64,000 bases of DNA from Vandiemenella viatica. Lineage: Eukaryota > Arthropoda > Insecta > Orthoptera > Morabidae. Position 1 is the first letter of the stretch. Each line of letters opens with the position of its first letter. The translations under genes were made by a program, and so were the position numbers. The stretch is taken from assembly GCA_031002005.1 (NCBI GenBank), contig JARYHS010013630.1:31707504-31771503 (forward strand). The letters are read 5' to 3'. Positions 12,530 through 23,774 of this stretch are shown piece by piece. A model generated the notes under the pieces. That model searched no databases. It was not told where the DNA came from and saw only the letters and a list, made by a program, of their open reading frames with translations.

Positions 12530-12610
12530 ACACCAGTTGGGGTTTGAACCCACGACCTAAGCGATCAGTGGCGATGCTCTAACTAACCAACTGAGCTATC
12601 AACTGTGTCC
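12530..12610 (-). pseudogene. tRNA-like pseudogene
   Basis: Minus-strand sequence has a good A-box (TAGCTCAGTTGG) and B-box (GGTTCAAACC) and a plausible acceptor pairing (CAGTTGA with CCAACTG). The D-loop has about 4 extra bases (GGTTAGTTAGAGC) and the T-stem is too short, so it is not a functional tRNA. It is probably a tRNA pseudogene or SINE head carried inside the transposon. Confidence 0.5.
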
Positions 12611-12901
12611 CGCGGGAGTCAGTCTGTTTCTTAATAAACGTTTACATTTAATAATCTTCAATGTACTAAAACATGGTTTAAACATATAGAAAACAAATTA
12701 ATGACATTAACTTGACTGTATTTTAAAGAACATTATCTGTCTAGAAAGAGATTGATAGACCCTCACCTTATATGAAATGGAATAAAATAATTATACAATT
12801 TACTGAATTTACCATTTATTTCAATAAAAATACAACACAAATGAAATTACAGAACAGTACACAATAGCTGACATTACTGTTACTTTATATTAATTCTTTT
12901 G

Positions 12902-12958
12902 TGAATATATAAATGCAGTAAAAGAAAAGGATTGTGAAGCGAGTCTTCTTCATTATTT
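12902..12958 (+). pseudogene. Stray partial copy of the SWIM gene's fourth exon
   Basis: About 57 bp nearly identical to the start of the exon at 14,277 (shared AAAAGAAAAGGATTGTGAAG). It lies upstream of exon 1 and outside the inner inverted-repeat element. It ends abruptly at TTCATTATTT, so it is a duplicated fragment. Confidence 0.75.
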
Positions 12959-13256
12959 GTAGTGTCCTGCATTTCGCTCCTATGTAGCTTCCATAATAAT
13001 AGGGAACATGCAGTTATAATAATTATGGGTATTTTGTCATTAAAATGTTAAAAAAATATAAAACAAAGACTACAGCAACATTTTAATTTTGGTTAATATT
13101 AATTTTTTACAATAATTTCGATTTGAAGTTACTTGAAACGGAACGTATTTTAAAACACCAATCAACGTCTAGTGACGTCACTACTGTTATGACAGCTTAT
13201 TGTTGTCAAAGAGAACATTGTTTTATTGAGAAAATTATTTGTATTTTTCAATAAAA

Positions 13257-14516
13257 ATGGAAGTCAGATTTATAAAAGCGGACTCCAGGAATTTACCGAA
13301 AGTCAGTATAGATATGGTCGTAATTTTTTTGTCGAAAGTGCTGAGTATTCAAGTGTAGAAATGAAAGGGACTAAACTACTATGGTACGTATAAATCGCAT
13401 TGAATTTTCCTATTTCGTTTAGCAGCTTCTATACATAGCTCTTATTTCAGCTCAACAAGGGAATCTTATGGCGATAATGCAATCGGCTATGGCCAAATTA
13501 AAAGAGATGGCGAATTGTGTATAGTAAAAAGTAGAGTTACACCGGAGCATAAAGTTCGCAAAGAAGGTTATCATGTTACAGCCATTATAAATGAAAGAGA
13601 AGGTTTAGTCCAGTCCTGCCAATGCGAAGATTGTGCCACTTCTGAAGGTAAAGTTTGTATGTTATTTATGGCCTATAAAATGTCATGCGGACAAATGGGG
13701 AGCAGAAAACTATCATCGTCTCGTCAGAGAGTTCAGTTGTTCTGTGCTCTCACCACACCCCTAATTTAGCACATTATTATCACTAAAATCTTATTCCAGG
13801 TGGGTTTAAGCATGCTGCTGCACTCTTGCTATGGTTACACAGAAGATCTGAGTAGCCTGCGCTTAAATCTATAACATGTTACTGGAAGAAATCAAATTTA
13901 TCTAAATGTGCTTCTGGAAAATCTTTTATAAAAACCAAAGAAATAGGTCACATTCCTGTCACTAACAGTTTCTCTCAAGTAAGCAGTTCAGTATACCTGT
14001 TTATTTGATGAAACTATAAATCTTTATAGAAAGAAAAGATGGAACTCACCACAAGATGGATTCGAACCTGCAGCCTTTGCCTAACATGGGCAATGCTCTA
14101 TACCCCAGAGCCACCAAGTTTCTCACAAGCCGTGGCGGAATCCAACTTGTGGTGAATCTTTCTCTATACAGGTTTATAAGAATCTCTAAAGCGTGCATAA
14201 ATGCTGTTAAATAAATAGTATCAATGAAATTAATAAATATATGTTATATGCTACAATAATAATCTCATATTTTTAGGTGGATATTCTGAGTGAATACATA
14301 AATCCAGTAAAAGAAAAGGATTGTGAAGCGAGTCTTCTTCATTATTTTGGAGAAGATTTACAAACTGTAAACATCCATAAAGTGTGTTCAAGCTTGAATG
14401 GAAAGTTGAACTCTTCACAAACTCTCCTTGAAATATTATCAAAGACAATGACCGCTGATGTGATTAACATGGTTTTTTCCACCACAAAACGACAAGTTTA
14501 CTTCCACAGCAACTGA
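13257..14516 (+). pseudogene. Broken four-exon SWIM zinc-finger gene of an insect multicopy (YqaJ-associated) family
   Basis: Four exons with consensus splice sites: 13,257-13,383 (ATG, MEVRFIKAD start, donor GTACGT), 13,451-13,647 (acceptor TTATTTCAG, donor GTAAAG), 13,800-13,978 (acceptor TTATTCCAG, donor GTAAGC) and 14,277-14,516 (acceptor TTTTTAG, stop TGA). Exon 2 gives ESYGDNAIGYGQIKRDGEL, RVTPEHKVR and QSCQCEDC; the exon 2-3 join gives GGFKHAAALLLWLHRRSE. Together these form a SWIM finger (CxC...CxH) whose second-half Cys is replaced by Phe. CYWKKSNLSK follows. I recognise this order from insect SWIM proteins that continue into a YqaJ-like nuclease; here the nuclease is absent after exon 4. 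Disabling changes: a frameshift in the exon 1 T-run (about 13,321-13,330) and an in-frame TAG right after HRRSE. A TGACGTCA-type palindrome lies about 85 bp upstream of the ATG. Confidence 0.75.
14040..14165 (-). repeat. tRNA-like sequence inside a small foldback, in the third intron
   Basis: Minus-strand sequence has a B-box GGTTCGAATCC and a perfect anticodon-type stem TTGCC/GGCAA. The loop CATGTTA lacks the usual U33 and the acceptor does not pair. It is bracketed by inverted TCACCACAAG copies (about 14,045 and 14,150). It is probably SINE or MITE debris inserted in the intron. Confidence 0.5.
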
Positions 14517-15579
14517 CAGGTCAGAAAGGACTTGACAGGAGTGACGTCATCGGCTCTGGAAGTCAGTTTTGGCGCGCAAATTTAAACTGTCAGTTTCAGA
14601 CCGCCGTTTTGCGAGACATATTACCGTTTTAATTTTTTAATTTATTTGTGGTGTATTCTGCATGAAGTTACTTAAAATGAAAGCAAAAATAAAAATATTG
14701 CATGTTCCCTATTAATAAGGTAGATAACCTTATTGATTATTATTAAAAGCTAGATTTTAAATCAGTTTGTAACTTTAACTTTTGAAACTGTAACTTTTGA
14801 AATATTAAGAAAATAAACATCTTCTCGGTAACATACTACATATAATTTGATTACGCATATTCTATATAGATTATTTTTAGTTTTTATTATTTCGATTTTC
14901 GATACTTCAATTAAGTGTCATACTTACTACATTTAATGTATTATTTTTTATTTACTTATTCAGACCGTCAATTCCTTCATCAACGAAAACGCACTGATAG
15001 TCATTTATATTATATCAGTACTTTACGTCTTCCTACATATTTTCTGCCTATTTTCTTCTTCAAAATTCTATGTACTAGTACTTTCTTTAAGTATCGTTTG
15101 TTTTCTATGTGTCAATTTCTTGTATTATATAGGATAAGTATATAATTTAAATTAAGCCTGTACGGTCCACTGACTCTGGAGTTTACTCCTCGAGTTAAAA
15201 TTGTGCAAATACTATATATTCTTTACATGTAAATGAATATTTGCAAAAATATATTGTGATGCAACAGTCAATATATCAATTTATTTATTTAAACAGTTCT
15301 CTCATATATTATTATATTCGGGCTCCTAAACAGTACATAAATTTTATTGCACGCTTTTTATATTATTCGATTACTATTATAGAAAAATTTTTCACGTTTG
15401 AAGTGTATTAAAAGTGTCTACAATATTTATTAAATGGGTGACGACATATTTAAGCACTTTGTGTTTTAAAACCACACAGAACACATCAGCATAATGTATT
15501 CATGTCCATTCTAAGCACCCAAAAACTTATTTTGTATAGAAAGTATATAAAAAAAGTCCTAACTGCAAGACGCAAGAGT

Positions 15580-15715
15580 CTTGCAGGCTTGGTCTTGTTC
15601 TTGCTTAAATCTTGCACAGTCAGTCTTGCTCTTAGTCTTGCTAAAATTAGGCGGTCTTGGTCTTGGTCTTGGTCTTGCAAAAATCCAAGACCAAGACTGC
15701 AAGACCAAGACCGAT
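15580..15715 (+). repeat. Hexanucleotide array and hairpin (right end)
   Basis: GGTCTT units run into inverted AAGACC units, so about 15,651-15,712 can fold on itself as well as pair with the left array at 12,241-12,370. It abuts the right terminal repeat TTTGGGCAACACTA. Confidence 0.9.
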
Positions 15716-15737
15716 TTTGGGCAACACTACTTCCAGA

Positions 15738-18700
15738 CAATCACTGATCCTATTGTTTCTTTAAGAATGTATTCAAATGTTCTGGTGGCAATTTCTGTAC
15801 ACCCCTACTTCCCATTTCTATGCTTTAAATTCTTTGCATGTAATTTCCCTACCCATGTAATTGTATCTTTTGCAAATATTAATTATAAATTTCTAGTGTT
15901 TTGATAAATTGTTCAGCACTTTCTTTTTAATATTCATTAGGATTTCCTTCCCTCTCCTCTCCTCACCTCTCCCTGAATGTGCCGAAACTGAATACAAGGC
16001 GAAGATTAAGTTTTCCTACGTTCTGACAAGTAGTCTGTACACTGTAAAGACGAATTGTTTCCGCCTGATTACTATTAATTCGAACGGAAATAATTTTAAG
16101 AGTTTCTGGAATTCATTGGAAGGCCTGTTTAATGTGTTGTTCATTCATTGCGGTTCTTTCTACTTGATTAATTGAAAGCAATATTTGTTGAATAGATGCT
16201 TTTTTTCTCAGCAATGCATGGACATAAAACGGAATTTCTGAGTATTGTTTGCCTTCATTTTTAAGTATTTTCTAATGTAGTTAACCGGATTTCTAATAAC
16301 CTGGAAGTGTTGAGTTTATACCTCCGAAACTGTTGAAGTTCTAAGCTAAAACCTATATGCTGAATCTATACCATATATAAAAATTAGATTCCTAATTTTA
16401 GCAAAATTATTTTTGCAGTTGCTTCCTATAAAATCTAATGGATGCTGTTTGGCACAACTTTTATTTCATGTGCATTTCGTCCTCACTTTCTTGGCCTTCA
16501 TCAGAGGGATTTCGAAACTACTATCCCCCTTCTCATCTTATCATATCAGGCAGAAGTCTGCACTACGTGCTGCTTACATGATCAATAAGCTGACCTTTAC
16601 ATGAGAGTGTTTATCAGTTGTTATGCAGCGAGCCAGTTAAAACGTCCATTAGTACTAGAATGGTAAACATCGAACCCAACTCGCCAGGAAATGTTTTGAT
16701 GAACTGAAGGTCATGGTTTTTGTAGATACAAAAGATACTTCGAGCCGTTAATTTCTTTTACCAAATTGTTTGACACGTGATAGCTGTATTACCAGTACTT
16801 AAAATCTTGCGGATGTTGATGTGCTGCTAGTTGAGCAAAGGCTGTTCTGAAGTATTAGCTTTAATATTTTCCATTTTTATTCGCCGGGTGTAACTAACTA
16901 CAATGGAAGTAATGTTCCTGCTGAATGGTTTGTATCGGATCACAGCGCAATTCTGTTAGGTTGTAACCGTTTCACAAACGCTTTTCATATTTAATTTAAT
17001 GTTAAATGGCAGTTAACTTTCTTCGAATATTATACAGAGAAATGATGAAGTAAGATTTTTTTTTCATGGATTACTTCCAAGGCTGCCCACTAGTGGTTTT
17101 TACGCAGGTGACGCATACATACGTAGGTGTGCGGCAGTCGCCCCAAGAGATGTAATCTAATGTGGTAGACTCTAAAAAGTAACTCAGTTAAGATTTTGCG
17201 ACACTGGATTTACCTTTTATTTAGCATATTACGTGATATTACTAATATGTCCTCTCTGCAATTACTTTTAAATCCCTCTTACACGAAGCAAGGGAGCTGT
17301 AATTTGCCAGTTAAAAATTAACTGGTGTTGCAAATAAAAATTAAAGTTGTATCCGAATGTATTTTTCCTGAAAACTTGGTGTAAATTTGCACTTAATAAT
17401 GGAATAGTTAGAATTTCTGCGTTACAACCATTCGGAAAGGTGGTTTGTCGTTCCTGCAGCATTTTCAGCCATTCTTATAGATTGTTTTGATTGGAAGTAC
17501 TCAAAATTTTGTAAGTCTTGTCTGTTTGAATTGCCGAATAAATATCAGTAATATGCTATTCAAATTTTTGCTCTGTATAGTTCCCGGAAATTGTTGGCAT
17601 CATGAGTAAGACGCAGACGTTGGCAACACTGTGCCTCAGATACGGCAGGCTCAATGTCCGTTGAGCGTAATCTGATTTTTGAGGGGAGGGTGTTGAAATG
17701 CTTACATAAATGCTTGCATTCGGTAAGTTGGGCGTAACACATGACGTCATTGGGATGCAGTTCAGCTCTTACAAAATGTGATGCTCAGCAAATTACCTTC
17801 AGTTAGCTGTAATTTTTAACTTTTTGGGAGTTTGTATGGGACCATACGCAGTATTTGTTCGTTAATTTGTGACGTATGACTCACCACTGCTTACGGAGTT
17901 TCCAGGGATCCGTACGCGAGGGTAAATGGAGTGTCGCGGCCGTCTAACTCATCGAAATTAGATGCAGACTTCAAATTTGCGCATGAAATTTTTTTTTTTA
18001 AATTACAGTGCGTGCCAATAAATTTAGTTGTATCAAGACAAAGTAGTTGAACTTTTTTTCGTTTCAGGTTTAGTTGTGCATAAGATGTGGACAAAAATAT
18101 TTGATTGGAATTAGTAGCACTAGCGGGATCTGCATCGTGGCTTTGGAGGTCCTTGTAGTATACGTTTCGTAATGAATTTTGTAAAAAAAACCAATCTTGT
18201 TTTACTTGTGTTTATTCAAAAACGAAGAACACTTACAATAAGTGGAAAGTATTACATGATATCTGAGTTACTTAATCTTAGTGTCTGACATCTAACGGCT
18301 AACTACAAGTTGTTTTGTATTTATCAGCGGAATAAATCAGTTTCATAATATCGGGTCTAGTTTTCAAGTAGGAATGGAGCTCATTACATGATTTTTTGTT
18401 AGTCTTGGTAATCGAAATGGCTTTCAGTAATGCGACAATTAACTGTATTTTGTCACTTGTCCATATTTTATCTGTCGTCAGGGGAGTTACTTCCAGGCAC
18501 TCTCTTTAACGTACTCGATAGTTAAACGAAAGTTCGTAAAGTTGAGTGTTAGCACGGCAGTGTAGAAATAATTCCACCCAACAACGTTCAACAGCAACAT
18601 TCTCAGCGTCCCAGCTAGTGATTTTTTTATCTGTGATGTAATTGGAAATAGCGAAAACTCGTCGAAGATTTACATGTCTTGGCTGCTGCTAATTAATCAT

Positions 18701-19529
18701 TGCGTGATCAGCAATGGCCTTTGCGTCGATTCGACCTCCGCGCAGCAAGAACCGCATAGTCTAAAACAGACTTTAATAGGTAGATATATTAAATTGTCCT
18801 TTTGTTTGCGAAAGCGGTACATTTTTCTCTCGCGGGACAAACAGCCTGAAAGCGGGACGTATGGTCACATTAAGTATAGGTCGCTAACTCGGGATGGGTC
18901 AAGCATTTGTTTTTGTGAACACATCCGTATCTGTGAAGGTCGTTGGAGTACGAAACTGCACGAGGCACGCAGAGTTTCGTATTTTGAAGAGTTATTCTTT
19001 TACAGATTCAAAGCATGACTTGGTGTTTACTCTGGCGTCACGTTGTGTCGCGGGCCATCTTGTCGGGAAGTGTGTCTGGGACCTGATTATCAAATAGAGG
19101 ATTGTGCTTTGTATAGCAGCGGAAATCTTTTGCCTTCTTTTCACAATGTATTACTTTTCCATTCAGATATTTTATTTAAAGACAACGTGGAATTGTGTTA
19201 GAAATTCTGAAAAAATATTTGAGTTTTTAATGCTTCAATACTTTAATTTCTCAGAATGTTCTGAATTGGTTGACATTTGACTATGACCTACGAGAATTTT
19301 AAGACACATTTTTACTGGCATATGAAAAATCGCGCAGTGTGAAGTGCGCCGTAGACTTTGTAACAAGTGTTTCCCTGCTACATAACTCATCATTTGATGC
19401 CCGCACCTACTCATTGTTTTGGATGGAAGTTTTGCTATATACGGAAACAAAGTTTGTTACATCATTCTTCGTATTCATTTTAACCTGGCGTTTTCGCTTC
19501 TGCAGATCTTTCGACATATCCTCTTAAAT
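15738..19529. other. No recognisable gene
   Basis: Nearly 4 kb of AT-rich non-coding sequence. Frames of 60-114 codons (for example 18,674-19,018) have no family signature or splice context that I could support. No repeat ends found. Confidence 0.4.
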
Positions 19530-20150
19530 TTCTGACTCTCTGAAATTGTACTCCTCCACTGCTCGTCTCCAGTAAACTCCCTTAGTCTTTCATTGCCTCA
19601 TTAATGCATCTTGTTTGTTTTCTTGAGGTAGGTTTTGTTAACGAGCGCTAACTTTGACATTCTTGCATCGTCTATTCCCACGTCCAGCCCCGGCCATTGA
19701 AATCTTTTCTTCGTTAGCGTCTCTTCTTATACCTTAATATGTAATCTTTCTCAGTTCTCGTTTCTAATTCTATGCCTCTGTTGGATGTAGTCTGCTTACC
19801 TCTCTTCATTCACGTTTAGGTTTCGGAGCCGTAAGTCAATATTGGTTTGCAGTATACATCACAGAACAAGATTTAGGTTTCTTTCCGGATGTTCTATCTC
19901 CATTGTGTATCCTTGATAGGGTGATAAAACTTTCTTTTCTTATTCTGTCCCGGTTCAGTCACCTTTCAGTTGGTTACTATTCTTCCCAAGTAAATGAACC
20001 ACTCCATCCATTCCAATTTATTGACACCTTGTGATGGCCCAGGTACCTTTTTGTTTTCAGACTCTTCTAGGAGTTACATTTTCCATCACAATATTTCGTA
20101 TTTCCAGATTGTTCTGTTTCCTGTGTCAGATCATCCGCATCTGCCATTAC
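19530..20150 (-). pseudogene. Possible degraded non-LTR retrotransposon C-terminus
   Basis: Minus-strand frames give an EWFIYLGK-like segment, then further on KKRFQWPGLD followed by DDARMSKLALVNKTYLKK. This resembles the RxxWxGHxxRMxDxRxPKxxL tail of many RTE/Jockey-like polymerases. Stops interrupt it throughout. The match is by eye and moderately weak. Confidence 0.35.
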
Positions 20151-20754
20151 TATTAACTATACCTTGTCGCTGTATCTCTGCACTTTAAGCAATGTATGAT
20201 TTCTGAGCGTGCCATGCAGTATCGGGTGAACCTTAATTTGCAAGTCCATATATAAAACCGGGGTGGTATCGCAACTTGCAAATGCTACAAATTTCCTGTG
20301 TCCGACTCCAGGTGGACAACAAACTGACAATTATTACGAACAGTTCCCATAAATCTTAACTTTCGCGCCTGGACAAGTCATTATTCTCTCTATGGACATT
20401 TAAGCGGTGCATTTTGAATTTATTATATTTAACGCTTTGTAGTTCATGGAAATGCTTCTTATTCTGTGAGGATGAAAATAAACGTTGAGTATGTGAGGTT
20501 TAAGATAAGAAAAGTATTGAAATGAATCTGCTGTGTATGGCAGCTTTTAAATTATTAGTGTTCTGTAAGCTGGAGAACTTGCAGAATATTCAGAATACAT
20601 AAATTCCTGGAATCCAACATATTCAAAAGCGTGAATCACTACGTAATATTCTGAACTGAAAAAAAGATAAAGCTCTCATTCATGATTAGGGGTTCTTAAT
20701 TGGAATCTCGTTTGGGTCGGCAAATTTTATGTGCTTTGCTTTTGTTCGCATGAT

Positions 20755-20905
20755 GTAAGCCAAGACGCTCAATGGTTCCGATTGCACGTTAAACTGTAGG
20801 TCACTAAGAAAATTAACTGACCGTCGTCCTTGTCCTACTAATGTTGTACACCTACACGAAAATCCAAACAATCTTCGGGTTGGGGACTAGGCTAGTTTGA
20901 AGATA
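20755..20905 (+). mobile_element. SINE family S2 partial copy
   Basis: Contains GCACGTTAAACTGTAGGTC near 20,785 and CTTCGGGTTGGGGACTAGG near 20,873, the S2 body and tail, with the segment between them diverged. The tRNA head is not recognisable. Confidence 0.55.
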
Positions 20906-21091
20906 TTAAAAACCTTCGGCGAAGTCGTCGTAACAAAGTAGTATACATTTTATGAGACTGAAGTCTCTAACGGGAATGCTTCCGCTAAACGTTTTATTCT
21001 TTCTTTTTTTTACAGAGTTAAATTTTTCAGTTTCGTATAAAACTCAAGTGTAGTTGTGATCTGAATGTGCGTATTGTTTTGTTTGTTGCAG

Positions 21092-21148
21092 GCCCAACGA
21101 CCAGAGCAGAGTGTAATGCAGGCACTCGAGAGTCTTAATGATGCTCAG
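21092..21148 (+). CDS. Candidate 57-bp internal exon of an unidentified host gene
   Basis: Preceded by a T-rich tract ending TTTGTTTGTTGCAG and followed by GTGAGT, both close to splice consensus. The 57 bases are a multiple of three. Only the first frame is open, reading AQRPEQSVMQALESLNDAQ; the other two contain stops. Base composition is richer in G+C than the flanks. It would be a symmetric phase-0 exon between very long introns. I do not recognise the protein, and nothing else of the gene is certain in this window. The alternative is a chance pairing of splice-like signals. Confidence 0.45.
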
Positions 21149-22269
21149 GTGAGTAACTGGAATTAAAATGGTGTTCCATGCCTTTTTTCGTAATTACTTA
21201 ATTTTTTACAATGGAACTGTGTTTTAATGATCTATTGTCGTACGCGTTTTGATGCTCTTTGAGGAAATCATCGATGACTAATCTGCAGAAATTTTTACTA
21301 TACTAAATCTTTGGCAGTGGTAAAATAAGAACGAGGCAAGACCGAATTGTGCTATTTTAAATTTGTCACACACGTTCCTCAGGTCATACATTTCGAGAAA
21401 AAGAATACATGAAAGCAAAATGAAACTTACCTTGGACGTGAACACACGAAAGTTACGAAACGGTGAAACTTCATGTGTAAAAACCGCGATTTCAATTCAG
21501 ATTGTTCACGCCAAAGATAGTATGTCAAATGAATGTAAAATCACTTAAGTTTTCGTCATAACAGACAAGCTGGACCAGGAAGAAAAAACCCGTAAATTGT
21601 TACAACAAAGAAGTGAGGGATTTAGTTTTCATTGATAACTAATTTACAGAATAGAACTCTTTCATCTGTACTAAAATACTATTCTCTAAATTCCTCTACG
21701 TAACTTCGCACTTTAAGAAAATTTTATTTTCGGCAAGGCGGTAGGTCTACTCACTGGACCACTGCAACGATGACTGAGGATATTTCATTGAGATATTGAT
21801 TGACGCGGATCAACACAAGCATACTTCTGCTGTTAAAAGGCGGGCGGAACTTAACGTTTAGAGAGTGACAATAATGTATAACTTTAATTCTCGACTGGTG
21901 GGTTCTGACCACAGTGAAAATTAGTCGTCCCCCCCCCCCCCCCCACCTGAATGGAAGAAGTAAAGTTTTGTGAATAATTATCTTAATTTCTTTTCATCTA
22001 TATGACCATAAATATTATCGAAATATGACTAAAACTAGTAAGATGGTCTGAATTAGAGGTGGGCGCCTCCGCCGCCGCCCTATGCTTCGCGGCGTGTCCT
22101 TGAGCAACACTTCCTAACATGACAACGCGTTTTTTAAATTTTTCGTTAAATTGAATTAATAATTAGGTGTTAAAATGACCGAATTAGCTAAAACTAATGT
22201 TATAAAACTCTCTGTAATAGTGTTATATGACTATCTATGCCAAACGAGTTTTATTGGAAAGATTTCTGA

Positions 22270-23462
22270 AGTTTAGTGATAGAAAAAGCCAATAAGAAAA
22301 AAATCGTAAATTCCGATCAAGTCTATTTCTTAGCTTGCCTAAATGCAGTAAAAACAAAGTATTTAACCCTGAGTACTCAACGTATGGAGGAAATGAAGAC
22401 TGATGGCAAAATAGAACGCATGATAAGAGATATAAAGAAACAGTTGAGACTGAATGAATAAAAGATTCTAGCTGTCATTGATGCTGGAGAAAACGTGCGA
22501 AGAGCACTTTCGTTGACTAATATGGAACATCATCTGCGTCTTGGTCATGGACTCCATAATCTCGTTACAGTGGAGGCCTAAACAGAGTTCCAGAAATTGA
22601 AAGGCTCGTAAAAAGAATGTAAGAAGATTGTCAAGAGAGAGAGAAATATTCCTTGTCAGCACATGCCGAAAAATGGAAAATGGAAATTGATAATGTCGTT
22701 CAATGATGAGACCGATCCTATTTTAGAAAATTATTAGATGTAACAAGTACACAGAAAGATTGGATGAAGTAGTTGAAGAGAGCTCGTTATTCGTATCAGG
22801 AACAGGAAGTGTTATATACACTCTTTCTATCAAAATGGAAAGACCAACTCGTTGGCATAGATTTCCAAAGATCCTGGGAAGTTTAACCCACGTATGCAAC
22901 TGTGACGTAATAAATAAGGTGTTTAGAAAGATTGGACAAGATGAGATAAAGCAAAGTGAGCCGAATCTTTTAGACATGAAACATTTAGTAAAATTTTGAT
23001 AAGGTTTCGCGAATCAGTTGAGGTCATGTCGTCTCAAAAATATGTACAATGAATGTGAATCTTGTGTTAAGTTCTGAAATAATTTAAATCATGAATTCTG
23101 TCTTAGATAACGAATTATTGACTATGTTTCGGCTTAATCCCAACATGGTGGCAGAAGTTAGCAAACGATTCGCTGCCAAAAGAGCGGTCGTAGCAGTATC
23201 AGCTTTGGATTATCGTTTTATGGGCCTCAAAGAAGTAGATACATATTTGGAGTCAATACAAAAGACCAGTACTTCCTTTCTTGCCTCCTATATCAAGGAA
23301 GTAATCACTGCCATTAATGTGCCGGAAACAAATGAAAGTAGGGATTCTATTGCTTCTACAAAATCCACCAATGTTACATCGTTGCTGCAGAAACTATGGA
23401 TGAAATATCGTGTGTATGGCGATATGATTATCCGATCGCTCAAGAATGTTGGAGATATTTAG
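22270..23462 (+). pseudogene. Decayed hAT transposase
   Basis: Several plus-strand frames interrupted by stops. The last (23,091-23,462) reads AAKRAVVAVSALDYRFMGLK, matching the A-x-x-LDPRFKxLK block of BED-finger hAT transposases, with Asp-Pro changed to Asp-Tyr. Near 22,520 a frame gives HHLRLGHGLHNLVTVEA, resembling the CxxHxLxLAV block. The C-terminal dimerisation motif was not found, and the coding region is too broken to be functional. Confidence 0.6.
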
Positions 23463-23774
23463 CTTCATCTGATACATCAGATCCTTAAGATGGAAATGTT
23501 TTAGGTTACTTAAAAAGAAGAAAAAAAAACTACTACTTCTGTTTTCTGCCCTTACCTAGACAAGCACACCGAACGAAGAGTATTTTCTGTGACTAAGTTA
23601 GTCATTTCTACGAAAAGGTCTAGTCTAAGCTCAGTTCGCCCAAATAAAATTGTCGTTATACATGATAACTACAAAGATATTTTGAATATATAAGTGAAAC
23701 GTTACTTATTTTCTGTTTTTTTTAGACGAGATAATATGTACATATATATATTATTTCTATAAGGTATTTTTTTC

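Larger units (their letters stand above)
13002..14709 (+). mobile_element. Inner inverted-repeat element carrying the SWIM gene
   Basis: GGGAACATGCA at 13,002-13,012 is exactly inverted at 14,699-14,709. Each end is bordered by TA (13,000-13,001 and 14,710-14,711), consistent with a TA target duplication. The 1.7-kb interval holds all four exons of the SWIM-domain pseudogene. Small DNA transposons with TA duplications include Tc1/mariner and, as I recall with limited certainty, ISL2EU-type elements that carry YqaJ nucleases. The short repeat makes class assignment uncertain. Confidence 0.5.
12221..15729. mobile_element. hAT-type transposon with hexanucleotide-array ends and an exact 8-bp target duplication
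   Basis: Both ends carry the terminal inverted repeat TAGTGTTGCCCAAA. An identical 8-bp duplication CTTCCAGA flanks the element (12,213-12,220 and 15,730-15,737), which is the hAT superfamily hallmark. Inside each end lies an array of GGTCTT/AAGACC hexamers. No hAT transposase (no DDE block, no C-terminal dimerisation motif) is visible, so the 3.5-kb element looks non-autonomous. It encloses a tRNA-like sequence, a stray exon copy, and a second inverted-repeat element with a broken SWIM-domain gene. Confidence 0.85.

Noticed and set aside
12530..12610. Functional tRNA gene
   Set aside because: A- and B-boxes are present, but the D-loop insertion and shortened T-stem prevent a normal cloverleaf.
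15486..15904. Overlapping frames over the right hexamer array, both strands
   Set aside because: Low-complexity Asp-Gln and Gly-Leu repeats generated by the hexamers.
18674..19018. 114-codon plus-strand frame
   Set aside because: No family resemblance, no splice or promoter context; likely chance.
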